Below the pieces are notes generated by a model. That model was not told the origin of the DNA, ran no database searches, and saw nothing but the letters and a program-made list of their open reading frames with translations. Below are positions 7,418 through 14,587 of a stretch of 17,188 nt of DNA, one piece after another. Numbering within the stretch: the stretch's first letter is position 1; every line of letters starts with the position of its first letter. The translations under genes were made by a program, and so were the position numbers. The stretch is from positions 1 through 17,188 of the forward strand of contig CALXZF010000029.1 in assembly GCA_944393165.1 (NCBI GenBank), in the 5' to 3' direction. This DNA comes from an uncultured Clostridia bacterium (GTDB taxonomy: Bacteria; Bacillota_A; Clostridia; TANB77; CAG-508).

Positions 7418-7729
7418 TTATTTGCTATAGCAATATTTTTCTAAAAACTTACTTACTGTCATAATTTCTGGTCTTTCTATTTTCACACCCATAAAATCTT
7501 TATCTCCAGTAATGAACACATCATCATATGGAAAATCCCTTAAAAATTCGTCCAATGCTTTTTCGTCTACTTGGAATTTTGATTTTATTAATTCCTTTAG
7601 CTCTTCTATTGTATATGAACAAATTACTATTTCATGATTTTTTGAAAGTTCGTTTATTAATTCATTTATTTTTTTACTTTTAAATATGAATGATGATATA
7701 AGAATATTAGTATCTAACATTACTCTCAT
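7418..7729 (-). CDS. PIN-domain toxin with a large internal deletion, probably inactive
   Basis: This 103-residue protein is the toxin partner of the AbrB-type antitoxin, with one base between the genes. The PIN fold of this family (COG1569-like RNases) is normally about 135-145 residues. The N-terminal third is intact: MLDTN with catalytic D6 and the acidic EEL at 42-44. The C-terminal part VFITGDKDFMGVKIERPEIMTVSKFLEKY is also intact. The usual middle, 'ELVYTP...IRDxxDxPVLxSAI', which carries the third metal-binding aspartate, is missing. DEFLRDFPY (60-68) runs directly into DDVFITGDKD (69-78), with the junction at about 7523-7526. The frame is preserved. From family knowledge I infer that about 35-40 residues were lost in one in-frame deletion and that nuclease activity is gone. 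The start at 7729 follows a GGAAAGG site. Confidence 0.8.
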   Translation of the reverse strand: MRVMLDTNILISSFIFKSKKINELINELSKNHEIVICSYTIEELKELIKSKFQVDEKALDEFLRDFPYDDVFITGDKDFMGVKIERPEIMTVSKFLEKYCYSK

Positions 7730-7730
7730 A

Positions 7731-7988
7731 TCATTTTTGTTTCCTTTCCTTTCTAAATTCTTTTAATAGTTTAATCACATCTTCTTCATTTTTTATATTT
7801 AATCTTTCTGCCTCTCCTTCAAACTCTTCTTGAATTTTTTCCAAAGCAAGCATTGCTGAATTCTTTATGATAATATCATTGCCTTTTTGCAAAAAAATAA
7901 TTTTACTGCCTTCTTTCAAATCCAGTTTTTCTCTAATAGCTTTTGGTATTGTTATTTGTCCCTTTGTAGTTACTTTGGCGAGTTCCAT
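7731..7988 (-). CDS. AbrB/MazE-type antitoxin (SpoVT-AbrB domain)
   Basis: This 85-residue DNA-binding antitoxin has a classic swapped-hairpin AbrB domain at residues 1-45: MELAKVTTKGQITIPKAIRE followed by LDLKEGSKIIFLQKGNDIIIKN. The C-terminal half is a charged helix (about 46-85) that would bind the PIN toxin. Such proteins usually repress their own promoter by binding as dimers and are neutralising partners of the toxin. The start at 7988 has a near-perfect AAAGGAGGAG site. Its promoter is the TTGATC/TATAAT pair at 8032-8060. Because the downstream toxin seems broken, this antitoxin may now act only as a regulator or be a relic; that is inference. Confidence 0.88.
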   Translation of the reverse strand: MELAKVTTKGQITIPKAIREKLDLKEGSKIIFLQKGNDIIIKNSAMLALEKIQEEFEGEAERLNIKNEEDVIKLLKEFRKERKQK

Positions 7989-8031
7989 TTCCGCTCCTCC
8001 TTTCCTTACTTTCTATGATTTTCTTACTATT

Positions 8032-8060
8032 ATTATATGCTATTTTATTAATTTGATCAA
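8032..8060 (-). promoter_or_regulatory. Promoter of the AbrB/PIN module
   Basis: Minus-strand -35 TTGATC (8055-8060) and -10 TATAAT (8032-8037) with a 17-bp spacer lie about 45 bp before the antitoxin start. The -35 falls immediately after the terminator of the dps gene. Confidence 0.7.
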
Positions 8061-8070
8061 CATTATTTAG

Positions 8071-8111
8071 AAAAAAACACTCTAAATTTTATATGAAAAT
8101 TTAAAGTGTTT
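8071..8111 (-). terminator. Rho-independent terminator after dps
   Basis: Arms 8075-8090 and 8096-8111 (AAACACTCTAAATTTT and its complement with one G-U-type mismatch) close a 5-nt loop. On the minus strand the stem runs into seven U. It lies 40 bp past the stop at 8151 and insulates the toxin-antitoxin promoter. Confidence 0.8.
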
Positions 8112-8150
8112 CTTAGAAATGCATAATACTATAAAATCAAGCCACATTTC

Positions 8151-8585
8151 TTATTTCATTGACATTTGTCTAATCATCCAGATTTTCTTACCAAAATCTT
8201 GCAAATATTCATCCATTAAAGCTGAAGTTGCATATTTTTTTTCATTATCTGCATCTTCTTTTATTTTAGTAGCATTTTCTACTAATATGCTATAATCTTT
8301 TAATAGATTTTCAAATATTTGTTTAGAAAATATTTTTTCATTTTGAGCTTCTTTTATTTGAGTAATTTCTAAGTAGTCACTCATAGTTCCTAATGGCTCT
8401 CCGTCTATAATTAGAATATGTTCTGCTATTTCGTCAATCTGTTCATTCACATCATCATATAGCTCTTCAAGTTTTGCATGGACATTAAAGAAATCTTCTC
8501 CTTTTATATTCCAATGATAATTTTGCAATTTTCTGTAAAAAACATTTAAATTAGCCAAAAATAAATTTAGGTCTTCTGTAATCAT
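8151..8585 (-). CDS. dps: Dps-family miniferritin
   Basis: This 144-residue four-helix protein is predicted to form the 12-subunit iron-oxidising, DNA-protecting Dps shell. The family signature is clear: YRKLQNYHWNIKG followed by VHAKLEELYDDVNEQIDEIAEHI. Aligned by eye to Listeria innocua Dps, the inter-subunit ferroxidase ligands H31, H43, D58 and E62 correspond to H24, H36, D51 and E55. D47 is replaced by the conservative E40. The frame extends upstream to a TTG at 8648, but the ATG at 8585 is preceded by GAGGGAG and gives a normal Dps N terminus, so I use it. There is no long basic N-terminal tail, so DNA binding may be weak. It follows the VTT protein by 75 bp and has its own candidate promoter. 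Confidence 0.9.
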   Translation of the reverse strand: MITEDLNLFLANLNVFYRKLQNYHWNIKGEDFFNVHAKLEELYDDVNEQIDEIAEHILIIDGEPLGTMSDYLEITQIKEAQNEKIFSKQIFENLLKDYSILVENATKIKEDADNEKKYATSALMDEYLQDFGKKIWMIRQMSMK

Positions 8586-8619
8586 ATATCTCCCTCTTTC
8601 TTTTTTAGTTATATTTACA

Positions 8620-8648
8620 TTATTACCTAAATTTATTTTTTTATTCAA
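8620..8648 (-). promoter_or_regulatory. Candidate promoter of dps
   Basis: Minus-strand TTGAAT (8643-8648) and TAATAA (8620-8625) are 17 bp apart in the gap between the VTT gene and dps. The match is moderate. I see no clear PerR box next to it. Confidence 0.4.
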
Positions 8649-8660
8649 CTAACAATATAC

Positions 8661-9389
8661 TTAATCTTTCATTATTTTCATAGCTTCTTCAGCGGTTTTA
8701 TCTTTATCAAATTTATTAATAATAAAAATTATTATTCCTACAATTAAAAATGTTGCTGCATATATAATTATACTAAACTTCCAATTTCCGGCAACTATAT
8801 TGCTTCCTGCAAAAGTAGATGAAATTACTGAAGGTAGTCTAGCAAATGTAGAAATCAAAATAAATCTAAGTGGTTTTAACGGAAGTAAACCTGCTATATA
8901 TACAACTAAATCTTTTGGCGTACCTGGTATTAAAAATAATATCAGCATTATCCATTCTATTTTCTTTGGATTCTTGAATAATTTGCTATTTTCTATTTTC
9001 TCAATTCTTTCTTGGCTACAAAAACTATAAACAAACTTTCTTCCATACTTTCTTACTGCTAAAAACACAATTGAAGTGATTATAAACACAGAAATAGTAA
9101 TAAATATCAAGCCACCAATCCCGCCATAGCACATGCCTGCCAATACTTCTATTGGCTCTCCAGGAAGAATAATTAAAAATATTTGTGCAAATTGTAATCC
9201 AAATAAAGCTAGATATCCAAGGAAGCCCAAATTGGCAACTTGCTCTTTGAATTCAAGTTGTCCTTCTGGTGTACTCAAATTCCTAATAACTGGAAAAAGA
9301 TATATTATTAGGCCTATGCACAAGGCAATTACTATTATCATTAAAATATATTTAAATGCTTTTGTTTTTTTGCTCAACTTAAAGTTCAT
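8661..9389 (-). CDS. VTT-domain (TVP38/TMEM64, SNARE-associated/DedA-like) membrane protein
   Basis: This 242-residue integral membrane protein has about five to six helices. The VTT (SNARE-associated Golgi protein) domain is marked by LPGEPIEVLAGMCYGG (residues 75-90), then the re-entrant hairpin IPGTPKDLVVYIAGLLP (154-170) and ARLPSVISSTFAG (183-195). These correspond to the paired helical hairpins of DedA/TVP38 proteins, several of which are lipid scramblases or flippases. A lipid-transport or membrane-homeostasis role is inferred from the family. The ATG at 9389 lies directly against AGAAGGGG; a TTG at codon 5 would have better spacing, so the true start could be four residues later. It is followed by dps in the same direction. 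Confidence 0.87.
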   Translation of the reverse strand: MNFKLSKKTKAFKYILMIIVIALCIGLIIYLFPVIRNLSTPEGQLEFKEQVANLGFLGYLALFGLQFAQIFLIILPGEPIEVLAGMCYGGIGGLIFITISVFIITSIVFLAVRKYGRKFVYSFCSQERIEKIENSKLFKNPKKIEWIMLILFLIPGTPKDLVVYIAGLLPLKPLRFILISTFARLPSVISSTFAGSNIVAGNWKFSIIIYAATFLIVGIIIFIINKFDKDKTAEEAMKIMKD

Positions 9390-9418
9390 CCCCTTCTGCT
9401 ATTTTATAAACTACTATT

Positions 9419-9424
9419 AGTATA
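9419..9424 (-). promoter_or_regulatory. Extended -10 promoter element for the VTT gene
   Basis: On the minus strand TGGTATACT gives a -10 TATACT preceded by the TGn extension, about 30 bp before the start at 9389. The -35 region (ATAGTT) is weak, as is common for extended -10 promoters. Confidence 0.45.
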
Positions 9425-9461
9425 CCACTTATTTTTAAAAAAACTATTTATTTTTTCTTAA

Positions 9462-9657
9462 TTTTTGGGACATGGGGACGGAGCTATTGTCCCAAAAATG
9501 GGACAAAGGGACACACCTCTTTCACTCCAAGGCTATTCCGTGAACAAAAGGGACTACTTCCATTTGTTCACGGCTTTGTTTTTGGATAAAAGAGATACTC
9601 TTTTTAGCTTTTTAATTCATGACCGTGAATAAATGGATGTAGTCCCTTTTGTTCACG
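9462..9657. repeat. Composite palindromic GGGAC-core repeat overlapping the end of the Asp-box gene
   Basis: Four layers are visible. (1) Arms TTTTTGGGACA (9462-9472) and its exact complement (9488-9498). (2) GGGACACACCT at 9508-9518, identical to 3847-3857. (3) A unit 9538-9573 with perfect 11-bp arms CCGTGAACAAA/TTTGTTCACGG around an AGGGACTACTTCCA loop. (4) A reverse-complement copy of that unit at 9623-9657, so units 3 and 4 form a larger inverted repeat. The core CAAAAGGGAC-N-CCATTT is shared with the element at 3802-3938 although the terminal arms differ. The stop codon of the upstream gene (9653-9655) lies inside the last arm. The element fills the gap before the VTT gene and probably also serves as a transcription end. 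Confidence 0.75.
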
Positions 9658-10843
9658 CTTCAGGCTCTAGTACTCTTACATAATCCCATGTTCTTCCTGA
9701 ATCTGTTGATTCGAATTCATAATATTTCTCGTTTGGATATCTTGTTAATCTAACTGTATATGCTACAACTGTTAATTTATCTCCTTCTTGTTTTGGTAAA
9801 TCGTTAAAAAATATATTATTTTCTGTTATGGAATCTGGTTTATTTACTTTTACATTATTCCATGTATGTCCGCCGTCTGTAGTTATTTCGAGTGAACCAT
9901 AGCTGTCCACTCCTCCATGTGGATCATGGAAAAATCCAATGTTTTCGTTTATAAACAAGAATTCTGTACCAACATATACTCCTCCTACATTAGTATCTAT
10001 TTTATTCCAATTCTCTCCTCCGTCTTCTGTTTTATATATTTCGACTATGTACCTGTCTCTAAAAGGTGCTTTCATTTGTACTAAAACTCCGTTTTTATCA
10101 TCAGCAAAATATTTATACTCTTCTACTTGTTTTTGTTCGTATGCATCTTCACTACTTGAGGACATACCACTTAAAATATTCTCGCTTATTTCTTTCTCTT
10201 TTTCTTCTTTTGCTTTTTTTATGTCCATAGCTATTGCAATAACAATTACTAATAGAATTATAAAAACTATTATCGCTATACTTGCTATAATTATCTTTTT
10301 TCGTCCACTTTTGATTATGGCATCTTCTGTAATACTATTTAAATGTTCTGAGCTGTCCTGTTTTTCTAACTCAGTATTAATTGCATCTTCTATCAATAAC
10401 TTGTACTGCTTTGAAATATTATCATTCCAAAATATTAAAGCTATAATTGACAACACCAATAATGCAATATATGGTATAAGTGAAAGCGACACACCTATAA
10501 TAATAAATGAACCTAATGGAACTATAAGCATACCGATTAATACAATTGTAGAAAGCACTGTTCTGAAAATCATTTGTCCTTTTGGCTTTCTATATATTAG
10601 CATTTTTACAGTATACATAATTAAAAGTAGTGCCAGAAGGATTCCCAATACTGGTAAAACATACATGCTTGCTAATAAAGTTAAAATTAGAGTTCCAAAT
10701 CCCCAATATAAAAATACTTGAGTTGCAATTATTCCAAACAATACTAGGATTAGGATAATCCCTAGGACTATAGTAAAGATTTTAGATAGTACGGAAAATG
10801 CCTTGCCCTGCCTTTTTAATTTTTTTATTTTATCTATTTTCAT
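9653..10843 (-). CDS. Membrane protein with three Asp-box (BNR) repeats
   Basis: The 396-residue protein has four N-terminal membrane helices between residues 19 and 139 and a fifth at 184-206. A charged linker and an extracytoplasmic domain of about 190 residues follow. That domain carries three Asp-boxes (S/T-x-D-x-G-x-x-W): TEDGGENW (272-279), TTDGGHTW (321-328) and STDSGRTW (379-386). Such boxes cap beta-hairpins in beta-propellers (sialidases, Ycf48-like proteins), but three boxes are too few for a full propeller, so enzymatic function is unlikely to be deducible. It is the third gene of an ABC operon (44 bp after the permease) and may be an accessory or sensor subunit. Its last codons and stop lie in a repeat element. 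The start at 10843 has AAAGGG, a little distant. Confidence 0.8.
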   Translation of the reverse strand: MKIDKIKKLKRQGKAFSVLSKIFTIVLGIILILVLFGIIATQVFLYWGFGTLILTLLASMYVLPVLGILLALLLIMYTVKMLIYRKPKGQMIFRTVLSTIVLIGMLIVPLGSFIIIGVSLSLIPYIALLVLSIIALIFWNDNISKQYKLLIEDAINTELEKQDSSEHLNSITEDAIIKSGRKKIIIASIAIIVFIILLVIVIAIAMDIKKAKEEKEKEISENILSGMSSSSEDAYEQKQVEEYKYFADDKNGVLVQMKAPFRDRYIVEIYKTEDGGENWNKIDTNVGGVYVGTEFLFINENIGFFHDPHGGVDSYGSLEITTDGGHTWNNVKVNKPDSITENNIFFNDLPKQEGDKLTVVAYTVRLTRYPNEKYYEFESTDSGRTWDYVRVLEPEA

Positions 10844-10887
10844 ATTTAATTAAATCCCTTTCTTGCTTTAAGGTGCACACATATTTT

Positions 10888-12459
10888 TCAAACTCGTATT
10901 CTAAATGTTTTTGGAGCAAGCTTATATGCTATAAATAGTGACACTACAGAATATAGAATTGCAAAAATTATTGTTCCTATTCCAAAATATGTTGTTGGAA
11001 GCTGGATTTGTAACATATAATAGCATACGATATAAGTCACAAAACTTGCTATTGAATAAGTGCTACTTTTTGTTTCACTACTGATGTTATATGGCTGTAG
11101 TAAATAATACAATACCAGATGATGTACCGAGAAAAACACGCTCATAGACACGATTGATACAAATAATATTAAGTAATTGTATATATTATCTGTTCCTCCT
11201 GTAATGTATAGTAGTGTAGGTAGACCAATTCCTATTACCAATGCTGGTAATAAATTTATACTTACAACACTTTTGATTCTTTCTTTAAATAGCAATAATA
11301 TTGACTTTGGGGTTTTGTAAAAAGAATATGTAAGCATACTATGGTCGCAATTCATGAACATGGCTTGTGTTACCACTTGTCCTCTATTTATTAAATACAT
11401 TATAAAAACAAAATATGGTAAACAATTCATTAGAATTTCGTTTGTTCTGCTTCTAAACTCTGCATTTAGTTGTGTAGCAAATGCAACAATGATTATAATG
11501 CATAAACTTATCATAGCAGTTTTTTTGGCGGATTTTAACAAAATTTTGCTATGTCTTTTTACAAATAAATCATTAAAATACTTGAATCCCTTTTTGTTAC
11601 TTGTTATGCTTGCTGATATATCTATTTGCTTATGCACATTCTCCTTCGCTATTGTCTGAGCGTTTTTCTGCACATTCATATTATCACTTGTTAAAATTTC
11701 TTTGTACATTTCTCTGTATTTGTCAAAGCTTTTTATATATCTAATGCAAAAAATTCCTATTATAACTGAGATTATTCCAATTATAGCAAAACCTACTTGT
11801 GGTATAGTTATTCCTAAATATGGCATACCATATCCTAAAATTAAACAGAATCCCACGACACCCCATATAAATTGAATTGGCTTATTTTCATTTATTGATA
11901 TTCCTGTTTTCTTGTATTTTCTTAAGGCATATGTGCTAAAGATTATCTTTGCACTTGCCACATAAAACGGCATAAGTATACATATTCCTATATGAATATT
12001 TGACAATAAACCAAAAATAATTGTAAAAGGCATAAAGCCTATTATCACTTTTAGAATTGAATAAATATAGTTGGATAAAGTGTATTTTTTGGCATCCATT
12101 CTCATAATGAACATTGCATAATATTTATCATTTGTTGGATTGAACATATATGTGTTCATCGTCGCTCCTGCAATTGTCAAAAAGGTAAAAATAGTTATAA
12201 ATACACCTGGCTGATTTGCTTCATATAAACTCATCATTCCAAATATCATTCCAGCTATGTAAATTAGTTTCCCTAAGAAAATAGAGCATAATTCCCAAAA
12301 TATACTTATTATTGTTCCAATTACTTTTAATGCTTTGCTTTTATATAATGTATTAGGTAGAATTCTTTTTATAATTGGTATTTGCTTTAATGAGTATATA
12401 ACTGTGTTTACCTTGTATGCATTTCTTAATTTAAATGATTCGATAAATGTTTTTAACAT
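10888..12459 (-). CDS. Large ABC-type transporter permease (second system)
   Basis: This 523-residue polytopic protein, with about eleven to twelve predicted helices, is encoded 30 bp after an ABC ATPase gene and is the likely membrane subunit of that exporter. It begins with an amphipathic cytoplasmic segment, MLKTFIESFKLRNAYKVNT. It has a long cytoplasmic middle (about residues 235-300, with KYREMYKEILTSDN and KKGFKYFNDLFVKRHSK) separating two hydrophobic halves. That organisation is shared with the 549-residue permease at 3970-5619, but there is no obvious close sequence identity. The start at 12459 is preceded by AAAGGGGA. I cannot name the substrate; antimicrobial-peptide or lipid export is a common role for such pairs but is not shown here. 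Confidence 0.78.
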   Translation of the reverse strand: MLKTFIESFKLRNAYKVNTVIYSLKQIPIIKRILPNTLYKSKALKVIGTIISIFWELCSIFLGKLIYIAGMIFGMMSLYEANQPGVFITIFTFLTIAGATMNTYMFNPTNDKYYAMFIMRMDAKKYTLSNYIYSILKVIIGFMPFTIIFGLLSNIHIGICILMPFYVASAKIIFSTYALRKYKKTGISINENKPIQFIWGVVGFCLILGYGMPYLGITIPQVGFAIIGIISVIIGIFCIRYIKSFDKYREMYKEILTSDNMNVQKNAQTIAKENVHKQIDISASITSNKKGFKYFNDLFVKRHSKILLKSAKKTAMISLCIIIIVAFATQLNAEFRSRTNEILMNCLPYFVFIMYLINRGQVVTQAMFMNCDHSMLTYSFYKTPKSILLLFKERIKSVVSINLLPALVIGIGLPTLLYITGGTDNIYNYLILFVSIVSMSVFFSVHHLVLYYLLQPYNISSETKSSTYSIASFVTYIVCYYMLQIQLPTTYFGIGTIIFAILYSVVSLFIAYKLAPKTFRIRV

Positions 12460-12489
12460 AACTTTCCCCTTTATTTCTAATTTTAATTT

Positions 12490-13200
12490 TTATGAATTAA
12501 CATCCTCTTCTTTTAATGCTTCTATAATTTTATCTTTTATTTCTGTGTTATCAAGATTATTTTTGTCTATTTCTTCTAAAACACCGTTACTTAATATTAC
12601 AATTTCATCACATAAACTTAGAGCAAGTTCCATAATATGAGTTGAAAATATAATTATATGATCTTTCTTTATCTCTCTAAGCATCTGTTTCATTTCTTCT
12701 GCAACTACCACATCTAGCGATGTTAGTGGTTCATCTAATAGCAATATGTGTGGTTTCGCAATAATATTAATAAGCATTTGCATTTTGTTTTTCATTCCAT
12801 GAGAATAATCCTTTAACAATTTATCTCTGTCATCTTTGTCTATTTTCATAAAATCAAAATAATCATCTATTGTTTTGGGATTTTCTATCGTTTTCTCATT
12901 TATTTCTAAGAAAAATTTTAAGAACTCTCTCCCAGTCAAGAACTCTGGAACATTTGGCGTTGAAACGACATAGCCAATATCGCTAATTTCTAGCTTTCTT
13001 GCTTTTTCGCCTTCTTGCATAATAAATTTTCCTTCATCAATTTTTAAATCTTTATTCAAGCAATTAAAAAAAGTTGTCTTACCGGCACCATTTCTACCAA
13101 GTAAACCGTAAATTTTTCCTTTCTCAAAAGTAAAATTTATTCCTTTTAAAACTTCTTTTTTCTCAAAACTCTTTTTTACATTTTCTACAATTAATTCCAT
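12490..13200 (-). CDS. ABC transporter ATPase (second system)
   Basis: This is a 236-residue nucleotide-binding subunit. Walker A is GRNGAGKTT (residues 35-43, with Arg in place of the usual Pro), the signature is the atypical DYSHGMKNKMQ, Walker B is ILLLDEPLTSLDV and the H-loop is FSTHIMELALSLCDE. 'TSLD' in place of 'TGLD' is a mild deviation. It is first in a three-gene operon with the 523-residue permease and the Asp-box membrane protein. The start at 13200 follows a GGTGGGTG ribosome site. Its promoter overlaps an inverted repeat built of TTGTCT units (13234-13293), hinting at repression or attenuation. Confidence 0.9.
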   Translation of the reverse strand: MELIVENVKKSFEKKEVLKGINFTFEKGKIYGLLGRNGAGKTTFFNCLNKDLKIDEGKFIMQEGEKARKLEISDIGYVVSTPNVPEFLTGREFLKFFLEINEKTIENPKTIDDYFDFMKIDKDDRDKLLKDYSHGMKNKMQMLINIIAKPHILLLDEPLTSLDVVVAEEMKQMLREIKKDHIIIFSTHIMELALSLCDEIVILSNGVLEEIDKNNLDNTEIKDKIIEALKEEDVNS

Positions 13201-13233
13201 AAAACACCCACCTAATCTATTTTTTCGACAATA

Positions 13234-13293
13234 AGTATATCATATAGCTCAAAAAGAGACAAGAGGCGAAACACTTGTCTTAGTTTTAGACAA
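13234..13293 (-). promoter_or_regulatory. Promoter with overlapping TTGTCT inverted repeats (operator, attenuator or terminator)
   Basis: On the minus strand TTGTCT (13257-13262) and TATACT (13234-13239) are 17 bp apart and make a reasonable promoter for the ABC operon at 13200. The -35 is also one arm of the inverted repeat CTTGTCT/AGACAAG (13257-13263 with 13274-13280). The second arm can instead pair with a third TTGTCT copy at 13288-13293, inside a GGCG/CGCC clamp. Read as RNA, the 13257-13280 hairpin is followed by five U and could end transcription of the gene stopping at 13320. The two pairings exclude each other, so an attenuator is conceivable; a two-site operator is equally possible. 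Confidence 0.5.
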
Positions 13294-13319
13294 TGCTCCG
13301 CCTTTTGCCCCCTGTTTAA

Positions 13320-14222
13320 TTATTCATTTGTTATTTCATATCCAGTCAAATCTGGTTTATATACTTCTGTCAATTCATTTACTCTTACATTATTATATTC
13401 AGCAACTGTCCCTACTGTTTCTCTTTTTACTACATATCCGGTTTCTTTTTCTACCCATGTTTTTTGGTCATTTCCAAGACTAATTACATAGCAATCAATT
13501 CCATTATAGTTTTCTGAATAAATCATGCTTATTAAACTCATATATGCAATAGTTCCGTCATTATACAATTCTGTACACACTGGTAAAGAAACAAATGCAC
13601 TGTCATCTGCATCTGATGAGACTGTTGCCCTTCTGTCAGTTGGAACTGCTAATATTTTTTCTCTAGTATCACTATCATACCAATAAATTAGAGTTGTATC
13701 ATCTTTTGTCAAATCAAATCTTTCTAGATTATCTTTTTTGTAATATTGTATAGTAACTATTGAAGAATCGCTATTTGTTGACCTAGTATCAAATGAATAA
13801 TTTTCCACATTTTCTAAGTCTGCAATTTTATCTGCTATATTGTGTAGAATAATTAAATTTCTTACAAAGAAAATACAATATGCAGCAATTAATATCATTA
13901 TTATAATAAGTATTGCTTTTGCAAATCCGTGTGATTTCTTCTTTGTCTCGTTCAAATCATCTAAAGTTTTTTTATTTTTGCTATTCATTTCTACTCTTTT
14001 AAATGTTAAATCATCTGTTTTGCTTGCTTCACTAGATTGATTTGTTTCTTTACTGCTACTGGTTTTCTTTGCAGTAGTTGTTTTAGCTTTACTATCTTTG
14101 CTTGCTACTTTGTTTGTGCTCTTTTTAGTAGTTTTACCACTTTCAGTTTTTGTTTGTTTTTTTGTGTTAGTAACTTTTTCTGTTTTTGCCTCTTCTGTAC
14201 TGTTTACATTTTTTTCATCCAT
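13320..14222 (-). CDS. Single-pass membrane protein with Lys/Thr/Ser-rich cytoplasmic tail
   Basis: I do not recognise the family. Residues 1-70 are a low-complexity, disordered tail of Lys, Thr, Ser and Glu (for example KKQTKTESGKTTKKSTNK). A basic stretch (KKKSHGF) and one membrane helix at about 101-121 follow, then an extracytoplasmic domain to residue 300. That domain has alternating Tyr-rich strands (TIQYYKKDNLERFDL, LIYWYDSDTREKILAV, CYVISLGNDQKTWVEKETGYVVKRE). These suggest a LolA/LppX-like beta-sheet fold, a guess from the strand pattern only. The start at 14222 follows AAAGGA, with a TTTACA/TATAAT promoter upstream. It ends 119 bp before the ABC operon at 13200, separated by the TTGTCT hairpin region, so it is probably its own transcript. 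Confidence 0.72.
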   Translation of the reverse strand: MDEKNVNSTEEAKTEKVTNTKKQTKTESGKTTKKSTNKVASKDSKAKTTTAKKTSSSKETNQSSEASKTDDLTFKRVEMNSKNKKTLDDLNETKKKSHGFAKAILIIIMILIAAYCIFFVRNLIILHNIADKIADLENVENYSFDTRSTNSDSSIVTIQYYKKDNLERFDLTKDDTTLIYWYDSDTREKILAVPTDRRATVSSDADDSAFVSLPVCTELYNDGTIAYMSLISMIYSENYNGIDCYVISLGNDQKTWVEKETGYVVKRETVGTVAEYNNVRVNELTEVYKPDLTGYEITNE

Positions 14223-14281
14223 TATATCTCATTCCTTTCCCATTATTCCTATAATGTTTCATCTTTCGCTGTAATTATCCA

Positions 14282-14309
14282 AATTATACCATAAAATAAC
14301 TTTTTGTAA
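14282..14309 (-). promoter_or_regulatory. Promoter of the single-pass membrane protein gene
   Basis: Minus-strand -35 TTTACA (14304-14309) and -10 TATAAT (14282-14287) with a 16-bp spacer lie about 60 bp upstream of the start at 14222. Between 14310 and 14498 I see only AT-rich DNA with a short AGTTTGTAAACT palindrome and no gene. Confidence 0.65.
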
Positions 14310-14498
14310 ATAGATTTTAAAAGTTTATTTGATTTTTATAAAATTACTGATTGGTTTACAGCCTTTTTGTTTTATATAGGTTAATAGTAATGTTTTGTAA
14401 AAGTAATTCAAATCACATTTCATATTCTCATATTAGCTTGTAAAAACTTTAGTAGTTTGTAAACTGTAACAATTACTTTGTCAAGCTATACATTTCAA

Positions 14499-14587
14499 GG
14501 TCTGTCCCCTAGCGACAAGTTTGTCGTTTTAAGTCCTGTCCCTCAGCGACAGGTTTGTCGTTTTAGGCCTGTCCCCAAAACGACAAA
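14499..14587. repeat. Tandem 34-bp repeat (2.6 copies) directly after dinB
   Basis: Two 34-bp units, 14499-14532 and 14533-14566, differ at a few bases, and a shortened third runs from 14567 to about 14587. Each unit contains CTGTCCC, then a small palindrome CGACAA-GT-TTGTCG (the second copy has CGACAGG), then TTTTA. On the minus strand the block reads as GGGACAGG spacers between TTGTCG-type hairpins and starts at the base next to the dinB stop codon. It is related in flavour (GGGACA) to the repeats at 3802-3938 and 9462-9657 but has a different architecture. The CGACAA/TTGTCG stem followed by TTTT could terminate plus-strand transcription; no gene there needs it. Confidence 0.7.

Noticed and set aside
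8586..8648. TTG-initiated 21-residue extension of Dps
   Set aside because: No ribosome site in front of it, whereas the ATG at 8585 has GAGGGAG and gives the usual Dps N terminus; the stretch also holds the candidate dps promoter.
9939..10721. Long plus-strand open frame (260 codons) opposite the Asp-box membrane protein
   Set aside because: It is antisense to a gene with clear motifs and helices; its hydrophobic composition is a mirror of the AT-rich membrane gene.
14499..14587. CRISPR array
   Set aside because: Only 2.6 units, head-to-tail with no unique spacers, so it is a plain tandem repeat. No other regularly spaced repeats were seen in the window.
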